This document shows positions 22,774 to 29,752 of a DNA stretch of 29,752 nt, one piece after another. The stretch is taken from contig JAHHUH010000022.1 in NCBI GenBank assembly GCA_020024105.1, positions 1 through 29,752 on the forward strand, given 5' to 3'. The notes beneath the pieces were generated by a model that saw nothing but the letters and a program-made list of their open reading frames with translations, ran no database searches and was not told where the DNA came from. Within the stretch, counting starts at the first letter, position 1; each line of letters starts with the position of its first letter. The DNA comes from Phascolarctobacterium sp. (GTDB lineage: Bacteria > Bacillota > Negativicutes > Acidaminococcales > Acidaminococcaceae). The position numbers and the translations under genes were made by a program.

Positions 22774-24147
22774 ATGCTGAGCAATTTGACGGCAGAACAG
22801 AAGAATTTATTACAAAAAATATTACCTAATCTGGATTTAGTAGCCGATCTGGCTAATGCTGTGGTCACTGTTTACATACCGGGTGAGGATAAAAAATTCT
22901 TTTATATTTGCAAACAGTCCAATCCCTTGGAAATTCTAGGTCAGGAAAAGCCTAATCTAACCGGTCGTCGGGTGCGGGTGGTGGAAGAACCCCTGGTGGA
23001 AAGAGCTTTATTGAAGAATGTGGACGTTCGGGCGAACCGTAAACGGGAGGGAGGGATCGTGAATCGTTTTTCAGCCTATCCCCTATGTGACGTACGCGGT
23101 CATTGCTTTGCCGTGCTTTCCTTTGATACAGTAACTGCTTCCAAAATTATTGTGGATAAGTCCAAGGAGCTGCTGTTGAATTTACCCCGACCGGTAAATG
23201 AACATTTATACCACCGCCTGACTCCTACGGAGGGGATTCTGGTAGTGGGTGAGGATAAAAAGGTATTGGCGGCCAATAACCAGGCCAGACATATCTTCCA
23301 GATTATGGGTATTGATGAAATTGTAGGTAAGCAGACCAATCACCCTCTTATTAATTGGCCTTTAGTGGGCATGGTTATTGATACGGGGATTGGCGAAAGC
23401 AAGGAGTTTGTCACTCATGGTCTACGTCTTTCCATGAGAGTACTGCCCACCATTCCTAAGCCCCATGTAGGCTCCGCCCTGGTCATTCTTCAGGATGTTA
23501 CGGAGCTGCGGAAAAAGGATGAGGAGCTTTTGGTACAGTCCGTGGTTATTAAGGAAATTCACCACCGGGTTAAGAATAATCTGCAGACCATTGCCAGCCT
23601 GCTGCGCCTGCAGGAACGAAGGGCTGTGAGTGATGAGACCAAATTCATCCTCCACGATTGTCTAGGCAGGGTTAATAGTATTGCCATCGTCCATGAATAT
23701 CTTTCCCAACAGGATTCGGGCCTGATTGACGTGGCCAAGGTCGCCAAGGGCATTTACCAGGCTCTGCTGTCCAGCATGGTAGCGCCGACCTTTCATTTGG
23801 AGGCCAGCTTTGAGGCGGATACCATTGAGCTTTCCTCGGAAAAGGCTACCAGTATTGCCCTCATCCTTAATGAGCTGCTGCAGAACGTAGTGGAGCATGC
23901 CTTTGTGGGAAGGCAGCAGGGCCACCTGGAGGTCAGCTTCAGGGATGTAGGTAACAGCTATCAGCTGATAATTATTGATGATGGTGTGGGCCTGGGCCAG
24001 GAAAGCAGGAATAATGGCAAGGCCAGTCTAGGTCTGAAGATTATCAGGACCATGGCGGAGGCCGATTTAGGCGGCAGCTTTACCCAGGTGAATCGGGAAA
24101 GCGGAGGTACCATGGCCCGTGTGGTCATACCGAAGGGTGAGAGATAA
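22774..24147 (+). CDS. HisKA_2 sensor histidine kinase (PdtaS/EutW-like)
   Basis: This 457-residue cytosolic kinase has no membrane segment. Its N-terminal 130 residues look like the GAF-like domain of PdtaS-type kinases, and a PAS-like domain follows at about 145-250. The phosphoacceptor box KEIHHRVKNNLQTI has histidines at 263-264, typical of HisKA_2. The HATPase domain has LNELLQNVVEHAF, IDDGVGLG and GLKIIRTMAEADLGG. It is expected to phosphorylate the ANTAR regulator encoded next, whose start overlaps its stop (TAATG at 24145-24149). AGAAGG precedes the ATG. The signal is unknown. The DnaA-box cluster lies directly upstream in the place where its promoter should be. Confidence 0.92.
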   Translation: MLSNLTAEQKNLLQKILPNLDLVADLANAVVTVYIPGEDKKFFYICKQSNPLEILGQEKPNLTGRRVRVVEEPLVERALLKNVDVRANRKREGGIVNRFSAYPLCDVRGHCFAVLSFDTVTASKIIVDKSKELLLNLPRPVNEHLYHRLTPTEGILVVGEDKKVLAANNQARHIFQIMGIDEIVGKQTNHPLINWPLVGMVIDTGIGESKEFVTHGLRLSMRVLPTIPKPHVGSALVILQDVTELRKKDEELLVQSVVIKEIHHRVKNNLQTIASLLRLQERRAVSDETKFILHDCLGRVNSIAIVHEYLSQQDSGLIDVAKVAKGIYQALLSSMVAPTFHLEASFEADTIELSSEKATSIALILNELLQNVVEHAFVGRQQGHLEVSFRDVGNSYQLIIIDDGVGLGQESRNNGKASLGLKIIRTMAEADLGGSFTQVNRESGGTMARVVIPKGER

Positions 24148-24725
24148 TGCTAAAGGGTTTGAAAATTTTATTGGCGGATGATGAAGCCTTGCTGCGTCTG
24201 GATCTGCGGGAAATGCTGACGGATGCAGGACATACTATTATAGGTGAGGCCGCCAACGGTCTGGAGGCCTTGGAGCTGGCTCAAAGGCTGAAGCCAGAGC
24301 TGGTAATCATGGATGTAAAGATGCCGGTCATGGACGGCCTGACAGCAGCTCAGAAGCTGGCACAGGAAAATATTGCTCCCGTCCTGCTGTTGACGGCCTA
24401 TAGTCAGCAGGATATTGTGGACAAGGCTAGGGAGGCCGGGGTTATTGCCTATCTGGTAAAGCCTATCCGGGAGGAACAGCTTTTTCCGGCCATGGAAATA
24501 GCCGTCAGCAATTTTCAGGAGCTGCAGCAGCTCCAGGCGGAGCTGGTAAGTTTGCAGGAGGCTTTGGAAACTAGAAAGCTTCTGGCTAAGGCTAAGGGCA
24601 TTTTGATGGAGCTGCACGGCTTGACGGAGCAGGATGCTTATCGCAAAATGCAGCAGTACAGTATGTTGAAAAGAGTCAGCTTAAGGAAATTGGCAGAGAT
24701 GATTATTAAATCTGCTGAAAAATAA
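24147..24725 (+). CDS. ANTAR-domain response regulator (RNA-binding antiterminator type)
   Basis: This 192-residue protein has a receiver domain with acidic pocket D11-D12, phosphorylation site D56 (IMDVKMP), LLLTAYS and LVKPI. A coiled-coil linker at about 120-140 and a C-terminal ANTAR domain at about 138-190 follow (LLAKAKGILMELHGLTEQDAY and VSLRKLAEMIIKS). ANTAR proteins of the EutV/PdtaR kind bind paired hexaloop RNA hairpins and prevent termination. It is coupled to the kinase gene by a TAATG overlap. I see no ethanolamine utilisation genes and no obvious target hairpin pair in this window, so its targets are elsewhere. Confidence 0.93.
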   Translation: MLKGLKILLADDEALLRLDLREMLTDAGHTIIGEAANGLEALELAQRLKPELVIMDVKMPVMDGLTAAQKLAQENIAPVLLLTAYSQQDIVDKAREAGVIAYLVKPIREEQLFPAMEIAVSNFQELQQLQAELVSLQEALETRKLLAKAKGILMELHGLTEQDAYRKMQQYSMLKRVSLRKLAEMIIKSAEK

Positions 24726-24740
24726 GACGAGAAAACAAAA

Positions 24741-24772
24741 ATACCATTTCCTGAGGGGAATGGTATTTTTTT
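24741..24772 (+). terminator. Terminator of the kinase-regulator operon
   Basis: An 11-bp stem (24741-24751 with 24756-24766, one G-U pair) with loop TGAG is followed by a T run. It starts 15 bases after the regulator stop codon. The rest of the 24773-24926 gap is AT-rich, and I see nothing supportable in it. Confidence 0.9.
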
Positions 24773-24926
24773 ATACTTTTTTCAAAATCGGACTTTACCG
24801 CTCTGAAAAAGGGATTAAAGGCTTGTAAAATCTGCTTTAGAGCTCCAACTTTTTGCTTCGCATGCTTGATTTTTTGTTAAATCTTTTTTAATTTTGACTA
24901 ATTTGTAAAATCTCTATAAAACCCTC

Positions 24927-24954
24927 TTGCGTTTTTTGAGACTTTGAGTATAAT
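24927..24954 (+). promoter_or_regulatory. groES-groEL promoter
   Basis: TTGCGT (24927-24932) and a perfect TATAAT (24949-24954) are separated by 16 bases, placed just ahead of the CIRCE element as expected for a HrcA-controlled promoter. Confidence 0.75.
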
Positions 24955-24965
24955 AATAATTGTAA

Positions 24966-24992
24966 TTAGCACTCAGATATACAGAGTGCTAA
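24966..24992. promoter_or_regulatory. CIRCE element (HrcA operator)
   Basis: TTAGCACTC (24966-24974), nine bases, then GAGTGCTAA (24984-24992) is a perfect match to the CIRCE consensus. HrcA bound here represses groES-groEL at normal temperature. The hrcA gene is not in this window. Confidence 0.97.
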
Positions 24993-25046
24993 CAAATGAT
25001 AACTACAAGATTTGATATAAGTGATTTTTGAAAGGGGATTTCCAAA

Positions 25047-25331
25047 ATGTTGAAACCGTTAAATGGACATGTTGTAATTAAACCTGAAGTTAAGGAAGAA
25101 AAAACTGCTAGTGGCATTTTCCTGCCCGATACCGCAGCTAAGGAAAAACCGCAGGTTGGTTATGTTGTAGCAGTTAGTGAGTATAGAGAAACCGCTAATG
25201 GTACTCGTGTTCCGACCGAAGTTAAGGTTGGTGAAAAGGTTGTTTTCGCTAAATACATCGGTACTGAATTGCATTTGGACGGTGAAGAATATCTGGTTCT
25301 GCGCGAAACTGATATTTTGGCAATCATCTAA
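25047..25331 (+). CDS. groES: Co-chaperonin GroES
   Basis: This 94-residue Cpn10 caps GroEL. The start LKPLNGHVVIKPEV, the mobile loop EEKTASGIFLPDTAAKE, and GEKVVFAKYIGTEL with LVLRETDILAI at the end are standard. AAAGGGG precedes the ATG. It lies 59 bases before groEL, downstream of the CIRCE-controlled promoter. Codon choice (CGT arginine, few rare codons) fits high expression. Confidence 0.97.
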   Translation: MLKPLNGHVVIKPEVKEEKTASGIFLPDTAAKEKPQVGYVVAVSEYRETANGTRVPTEVKVGEKVVFAKYIGTELHLDGEEYLVLRETDILAII

Positions 25332-25390
25332 GCCCAGCTTAGTGGACTGAAGTTTTATAAAGATTGGATTAACAAAGGAGATAAGTAAAA

Positions 25391-27016
25391 ATGGCTAAAC
25401 AAATTTTGTTTAATGAAGAAGCACGCCGTAGCTTGGAACGCGGTGTAAATGCATTAGCTGACGCTGTAAAAGTAACCCTTGGTCCTAAAGGCCGTAACGT
25501 GGTTTTAGATAAAAAATTTGGTGCTCCCACCATTACCAATGACGGTGTAACCATTGCCCGTGATATTGAACTGGAAGATCCGTTTGAAAATATGGGTGCG
25601 CAATTGGTTAAGGAAGTTTCCATTAAAACTAACGATGTAGCCGGTGATGGTACTACTACCGCAACCGTTTTGGCACAAGCTATGATTCATGAAGGCATGC
25701 GTAACGTTGCTGCCGGTGCTAACCCCATGATTCTGAAAAAAGGCATGAAGAAAGCAGTTGATATGCTGGTTAGCGAACTGAAAGCAGTTTCTCAAAAGGT
25801 AGAAACCAAAGAAGCTAAAGCACAGGTTGCTGCTATTTCTGCAGCTGATGAAGAAATTGGTAATTTGATTGCTGACGCTATGGAAAAGGTTGGCGATGAC
25901 GGCGTTATTACCGTAGAAGAATCCAAGACCATGGAAACCTGCCTGGAAACTGTAGAAGGTATGCAATTTGACCGTGGCTATATTTCTCCCTACATGGCAA
26001 CTGATCCGGATAAAATGGAAGCTGTTTTGAGCAACCCCTATGTATTCATTACTGACCGTAAGATTACCATGATCCAGGACATCATGCCCGTATTGGAAAA
26101 GGTAGTACAAGGTGGTCGTGAGCTCTTGATTATCGCTGAAGATATTGAAGGTGAAGCACTGGCAACCCTGGTTGTTAACAAACTCCGTGGTACCTTTAAG
26201 GCTGTAGCTGTTAAAGCTCCTGGCTTTGGTGATCGTCGTAAAGCAATGCTTCAGGATATTGCCATCCTGACCGGTGCAACTGTTATCAGTGAAGAAGTTG
26301 GTCGTAAGCTGGACAGTGCTTCCTTGGCAGACCTTGGCCAAGCAGGTCAAGTTCGTGTAACTAAGGAAATGACCACCATTGTTGACGGCGCTGGCGATAA
26401 AGACCAGATTGCTGCTCGTGTAGCCCAGATCCGTGCCCAAATTCCGGAAACTACTTCCGAATTCGATAAAGAAAAATTGCAAGAACGTTTGGCTAAATTG
26501 GCTGGTGGCGTTGCTGTTATTAAAGTAGGCGCAGCTACTGAGGTTGAACTGAAGGATAAAAAACTCCGTATCGAAGATGCTCTGAATGCAACCCGTGCAG
26601 CTGTTGCTGAAGGTATTGTAGCTGGTGGCGGTACTGCTTTGTTACAAGTACAGGGCTCCTTGAGCAGAATTAGAGTTACTGGCGACGAAAAGACCGGTGT
26701 AGAAATTGTTAGACGTGCTATTGAAGAACCTGTACGCCAAATTGCTTATAACGCAGGCTTGGAAGGCGCAGTTATCGTAGATACCATTAAACGCAGCCGC
26801 AAGGGCTTTGGCTTTAATGCTTTGACTGAAGAATATGTGGACATGATTGCAACTGGTATTGTTGACCCGACCAAGGTTACCAGAAGCGCATTACAAAACG
26901 CAGCTAGCATTGCAGCTATGGTACTTACTACCGAATCTATTGTTGCTGATAAACCGGCAGCTGAACCCGCTGTACCGGCAATGCCGATGGGTGGCGGCAT
27001 GCCCGGCATGATGTAA
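25391..27016 (+). CDS. groEL: Chaperonin GroEL
   Basis: This 541-residue Cpn60 is the ATP-driven folding chamber. Seen are MAKQILFNEEARRSLERGV, LGPKGRNVVLDKKFG, and the NDGVTIARDIELEDPFENMGA and DVAGDGTTTATVLAQ nucleotide-binding blocks. GIVAGGGTALL and the Gly-Met-rich C-terminus GGGMPGMM are also present. Length and motifs are normal. AAAGGAGA precedes the ATG. It is cotranscribed with groES, and a strong terminator follows. Long reading frames on the opposite strand here are shadows of its biased codons. Confidence 0.98.
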   Translation: MAKQILFNEEARRSLERGVNALADAVKVTLGPKGRNVVLDKKFGAPTITNDGVTIARDIELEDPFENMGAQLVKEVSIKTNDVAGDGTTTATVLAQAMIHEGMRNVAAGANPMILKKGMKKAVDMLVSELKAVSQKVETKEAKAQVAAISAADEEIGNLIADAMEKVGDDGVITVEESKTMETCLETVEGMQFDRGYISPYMATDPDKMEAVLSNPYVFITDRKITMIQDIMPVLEKVVQGGRELLIIAEDIEGEALATLVVNKLRGTFKAVAVKAPGFGDRRKAMLQDIAILTGATVISEEVGRKLDSASLADLGQAGQVRVTKEMTTIVDGAGDKDQIAARVAQIRAQIPETTSEFDKEKLQERLAKLAGGVAVIKVGAATEVELKDKKLRIEDALNATRAAVAEGIVAGGGTALLQVQGSLSRIRVTGDEKTGVEIVRRAIEEPVRQIAYNAGLEGAVIVDTIKRSRKGFGFNALTEEYVDMIATGIVDPTKVTRSALQNAASIAAMVLTTESIVADKPAAEPAVPAMPMGGGMPGMM

Positions 27017-27040
27017 GCGAAAGCTTAGCGTGAACCTTGA

Positions 27041-27068
27041 CCCCTGCATTTCGGTGCAGGGGTTTTTT
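27041..27068 (+). terminator. Terminator of groES-groEL
   Basis: An 8-bp stem CCCCTGCA (27041-27048) and TGCAGGGG (27055-27062) is followed by six Ts. Confidence 0.93.
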
Positions 27069-27097
27069 ATTGCTTGTTTAGGTAGGAGGGCTAGCTG

Positions 27098-27826
27098 ATG
27101 GAGGAACAGCATTACTTAGATTACCAGGGGCAGCAGATGAGCTATTATCTGGAGCGTAAGCCGGTCAAGAATATAAATGTTCATGTCCGTAGGGATGGAA
27201 CTATTTATGCTTCCGCACCTCGACGGGCATCCATCCAGCTGGTGGAAAAGCTGTTAAAGGCACACTGGCAGCAGCTTCTTAGCTGTGCCCAGGAAAGGAT
27301 AAGGGTACAGAAGCAGGAGGCAAGGGCGGAGGCCTATGGAGAGGGAGAAGCCTTTTTTTATTTGGGAAAGCAGTATATCATCAGACTGGTACAGGGACGG
27401 GAGCAGTTCCGTCTGGAGGGAGCTTATGCTTATCTAAGCCTGCCGCAGGTGGAGGAGGTAGCAGCTCGGCAAAGGTTAGTGACCAGCTTTTACCAGCAGG
27501 AGGGTCTACGCTTCTTTAGTCAAAGGCTACGGGCCCTTTTTCCCTATTTTCAGACCCAGGGCGTGCCCTGGCCCCAGCTACGGCTGAGCTGGATGCGGAC
27601 CCGTTGGGGAACCTGCAATAAAAGTCGTGGTGTAGTGACTCTTAGTCTGCGGCTTCTGGCACATTCTCCCAGGTGTATTGACTACGTTATTATGCATGAG
27701 CTTTGTCATTTTATCCATTTTGACCATTCGGCCCGCTTTCATGGGCTGATGACCAGGCTACAGCCGGATTGGCGCCAGCGTAAGCAGGAGCTGGAGGACT
27801 GGGCTAGACTGGTGCGTAGTGTATAA
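27098..27826 (+). CDS. YgjP-type (DUF45) M48-like zinc metallopeptidase
   Basis: This 242-residue protein has the zinc motif MHELCHFIHFDHSARFH at residues 199-215. H200 and H204 are ligands, E201 is catalytic, and H215 or H210 is the likely third ligand. The preceding RTRWGTCNKSRGVVTLSLRL block is diagnostic of the YgjP/UTP pyrophosphatase-like DUF45 family. The N-terminal half is a beta-rich region (INVHVRRDGTIYASAP). It is probably cytosolic, and the substrates are not established. GTAGGAGG precedes the ATG. It has no obvious partner: the groEL terminator lies before it, and an unrelated small membrane gene follows after 65 bases. Confidence 0.88.
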   Translation: MEEQHYLDYQGQQMSYYLERKPVKNINVHVRRDGTIYASAPRRASIQLVEKLLKAHWQQLLSCAQERIRVQKQEARAEAYGEGEAFFYLGKQYIIRLVQGREQFRLEGAYAYLSLPQVEEVAARQRLVTSFYQQEGLRFFSQRLRALFPYFQTQGVPWPQLRLSWMRTRWGTCNKSRGVVTLSLRLLAHSPRCIDYVIMHELCHFIHFDHSARFHGLMTRLQPDWRQRKQELEDWARLVRSV

Positions 27827-27891
27827 ATAGTAGGCTGGACTTGACAAATGTGGTAAAATAAAAATCTACACAAGAACGGAGGCAGCAAAAT

Positions 27892-28269
27892 ATGTGTAAG
27901 CGTGAGAAGGAACCGGAGCAGAAGGGAGAACAGAGTATTCTTCGCCTGCTGATTGTCCTTTTGGTAAATGGCTGGATGTTTTTAGCACCATTTATTTTAA
28001 TAGCCGGCTATTGGTGGGACAGTGCCTTTCCGGCTTCTTTATTGGGCAGGATTACCTGGGCCTTTCTGGCAGCCGCTATAGCAGAAAGACTGATCACTTA
28101 TTATTATTCCTATTGTAAAACCATTACAGAGGAAAATATCGAACATTATGCAGAGGTAATTTATGCTACTAGAGCCTCGTATTTCTTAAATACCAGCTAT
28201 TTGGCTAAGGTGGAGAAGAAGGGAATCCGCCGTCGTTTAGCTAGTAGGATAAAACATGAGGATTTTTAG
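27892..28269 (+). CDS. Unrecognised small membrane protein
   Basis: I do not recognise this 125-residue protein. It has a charged N-terminus (about 1-17), two hydrophobic segments (about 18-41 and 52-68), an aromatic-rich YYYSYCK patch, and a basic C-terminal third likely to lie in the cytoplasm. ACGGAGGC precedes the ATG with good spacing, and the composition is coding-like, so it is probably real. A TTGACA sits at 27841-27846, but no good -10 follows at the right distance. It is not close enough to either neighbour to show a shared function. Confidence 0.7.
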   Translation: MCKREKEPEQKGEQSILRLLIVLLVNGWMFLAPFILIAGYWWDSAFPASLLGRITWAFLAAAIAERLITYYYSYCKTITEENIEHYAEVIYATRASYFLNTSYLAKVEKKGIRRRLASRIKHEDF

Positions 28270-28320
28270 ACGAACCTGAACATTTTTAAAAAAAGTCACA
28301 AAAAAATTCGTCTTTTTTTC
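28268..28320 (+). terminator. Possible long-loop terminator before guaA
   Basis: AGACGAA (28268-28274) can pair with TTCGTCT (28307-28313), followed by a T run to 28319. The 32-base loop is long, so this is uncertain. Confidence 0.4.
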
Positions 28321-28330
28321 ATAAAATAAA

Positions 28331-28359
28331 TATACATCTAAAGCGGCTTGTGATATACT
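28331..28359 (+). promoter_or_regulatory. Likely guaA promoter
   Basis: The extended -10 TGATATACT (core 28354-28359) is 17 bases after TATACA (28331-28336), which matches four of six -35 bases. The leader to the ATG is short, and I see no purine riboswitch pattern in it. Confidence 0.55.
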
Positions 28360-28401
28360 AAAAAACATAGAAGTAACTTAGATTTTTAGGAGGACGTAGT
28401 A

Positions 28402-29709
28402 ATGAAACAAGATATGATTGTTATCTTAGACCTTGGTAGTCATGAAAATACCGTCGTTGCTCGTGCTATTCGTGCACTGGGCGTATACAGCGAAATTTAT
28501 CCCCACGATATTACTGTAGAAGAATTGAAGGCTCTGCCCAATGTAAAAGGCATCATCATTAATGGTGGCCCGAACAATGTCGTAGACGGTGTTGCTATTG
28601 ATATTAACCCTGCAATTTACGAACAAGGTATTCCCGTAATGGCTGCAGGTCATGATAAAGCACTCTGCGCAGTAAAATTGCCCGAATTTACCAATGACGT
28701 AGACGCAGTTAAAGCAGCTTTGAAGGATTTCGTTTTTGATACCTGCAAGGCAGAAGCTAACTGGAATATGCCCAACTTTATCAATGATCAGGTTGAACTG
28801 ATTAAAAAACAAGTTGGCAACAAAAAAGTATTGTTGGCTCTTTCCGGCGGTGTAGACAGCTCCGTTGTAGCAGCTTTATTGTTAAAGGCTATTGGTGATA
28901 ACCTGATCTGTGTTCATGTTAACCATGGTTTAATGCGTAAGGGCGAATCCGAAAGCGTTATTGAAGTATTTAAAAACCAACTGAATGCTAACCTGGTTTA
29001 TGTTGATGCTACCGAACGTTTCCTGACTAAATTGGAAGGCGTTGCAGATCCTGAACAAAAACGTAAAATCATCGGCGGCGAATTCATTCGTGTATTTGAA
29101 GAAGAAGCTCGCAAGGTTGATGGCGTAGAATTCTTGGGTCAAGGTACTATTTATCCTGATATTGTTGAAAGCGGCACCAAAACTGCTAAGGTTGTTAAAT
29201 CCCACCATAATGTTGGCGGTCTGCCTGAGGACATGAAATTCTCCTTGGTTGAACCCCTGCGTCAATTGTTCAAAGACGAAGTTCGTGCTTGTGGCTTAGA
29301 ATTAGGCTTGCCTGATTACATGGTTTATCGTCAACCCTTCCCGGGACCTGGCTTGGGTGTTCGTTGCCTGGGTGCTATTACCCGTGATCGTCTGGAAGCA
29401 GTACGTGAGGCTGATGCTATTCTCCGTGAGGAATTTGCTAAAGCTGGCTTGGACAAAAAGGTATGGCAATATTTCACTATCGTTCCCGACTTCAAATCCG
29501 TAGGTGTTCGTGACAACGCTCGTTCCTTCGAATGGCCGGTTATTATTCGTGCTATCAACACTGTAGACGCTATGACTGCTACTGTTGAACAAGTTGATTG
29601 GCCCATCCTCTTAAAAATCACCGATCGTATCCTGAAAGAAGTTAAAAACGTTAACCGCGTTTGCTATGACATGTCTCCTAAACCCAGTGCAACTATTGAG
29701 TGGGAATAA
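28402..29709 (+). CDS. guaA: GMP synthase with intact synthetase half but degenerate glutaminase domain
   Basis: This 435-residue protein converts XMP to GMP. The ATP pyrophosphatase half is complete: LALSGGVDSSVVAALL with the P-loop at 148-154, HVNHGLMRKGE, QGTIYPD, KSHHNVGG, RQPFPGPGLGVR, and the dimerisation domain ending KPSATIEWE. The N-terminal amidotransferase domain is only about 120 residues instead of about 190. At the nucleophile elbow it reads IPVMAAGHDKALCA, with G83 where GICYG has the catalytic Cys. The segment that normally supplies the catalytic His and Glu (FHPE) is missing, with the text jumping to LKDFVFDTCKAEANWNMPNF. It therefore probably uses free ammonia or another glutaminase. 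GGAGG precedes the ATG. Positions 29710-29752 show no gene. Confidence 0.95.
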   Translation: MKQDMIVILDLGSHENTVVARAIRALGVYSEIYPHDITVEELKALPNVKGIIINGGPNNVVDGVAIDINPAIYEQGIPVMAAGHDKALCAVKLPEFTNDVDAVKAALKDFVFDTCKAEANWNMPNFINDQVELIKKQVGNKKVLLALSGGVDSSVVAALLLKAIGDNLICVHVNHGLMRKGESESVIEVFKNQLNANLVYVDATERFLTKLEGVADPEQKRKIIGGEFIRVFEEEARKVDGVEFLGQGTIYPDIVESGTKTAKVVKSHHNVGGLPEDMKFSLVEPLRQLFKDEVRACGLELGLPDYMVYRQPFPGPGLGVRCLGAITRDRLEAVREADAILREEFAKAGLDKKVWQYFTIVPDFKSVGVRDNARSFEWPVIIRAINTVDAMTATVEQVDWPILLKITDRILKEVKNVNRVCYDMSPKPSATIEWE

Positions 29710-29752
29710 TTTTAAAAGCATAAAAATATTGTTTATTAATGTATTTTCAAGG

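Noticed and set aside
24773..24926. ANTAR target hairpins or a small RNA in the gap before groES
   Set aside because: I could not find two adjacent stems with A- and G-containing hexaloops. A long-loop pairing of T and A runs (about 24776-24811) is too weak.
25505..26482. A 325-residue open frame antisense to groEL
   Set aside because: It lies wholly within groEL, its translation is rich in Phe/Asn/Ser with no recognisable domain, and it has no ribosome site. It is a shadow of groEL codon bias.
28270..28401. A purine riboswitch in the guaA leader
   Set aside because: The conserved purine-riboswitch core sequences are not present, and the proposed promoter leaves too short a leader.

Overview
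This window reads as an ordinary chromosomal segment of a low-to-mid GC bacterium of the Firmicutes kind. The signs are strong AGGAGG-type ribosome binding sites, sigma-A-like promoters, a CIRCE element in front of groES-groEL, many ATGA-type overlaps, and compact operons closed by clear hairpin terminators. The gene content (AMIN-type amidase, gamma-carbonic anhydrase, bifunctional Nnr next to acpS, ferredoxin-containing MinD-type ATPases) and anaerobic-style cofactor genes fit a diderm, anaerobic Negativicutes member such as the Acidaminococcaceae. That placement is inferred from gene style, not proven. I found no tRNA, rRNA, insertion sequence, phage or CRISPR array.

Layout. Positions 158-3050 (+) hold a lipid kinase of the diacylglycerol kinase family and a membrane sulfatase-fold transferase. 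A frameshifted DUF554 membrane gene follows at 3125-3816 (+). Positions 3863-5278 (-) are a small thiol-redox operon: a DUF6132-like peptide, CcdA, and a TlpA/ResA-type thioredoxin. Positions 5426-8269 (-) are an operon of a DUF134-NifX fusion, two MinD-type ATPases each carrying two 4Fe-4S ferredoxin motifs, and a stand-alone NifX-family protein. Its promoter is bracketed by two near-identical palindromes. Then come trxA and an MscS channel (-).

From 10150 almost everything runs on the + strand. The order is DUF456 protein, D-2-hydroxyacid dehydrogenase and CHAD protein (10150-12920); gamma-carbonic anhydrase on the minus strand (13033-13584); TVP38/DedA-type membrane protein and CYTH-CHAD protein (13819-15916). 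Next are acpS, nnr, amidase and GerMN lipoprotein (16070-19936), then the t6A/N-acetyltransferase cluster tsaE-tsaB-rimI-tsaD (19994-22605). After that come a HisKA_2 histidine kinase and an ANTAR response regulator (22774-24725), groES-groEL (25047-27016), a YgjP-type metallopeptidase, an unrecognised two-helix membrane protein, and guaA (28402-29709).

The most notable points are these. GuaA has an intact synthetase half, but its glutamine amidotransferase domain is shrunken and lacks the catalytic cysteine and the His/Glu segment. A dense, same-orientation array of DnaA-box sequences fills the gap before the histidine kinase gene. The DUF134/NifX/MinD operon has an internal translation start inside its fusion gene and paired operators around its promoter. 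The CHAD and CYTH proteins look like a pair in which each has kept one half of the usual two-domain architecture.
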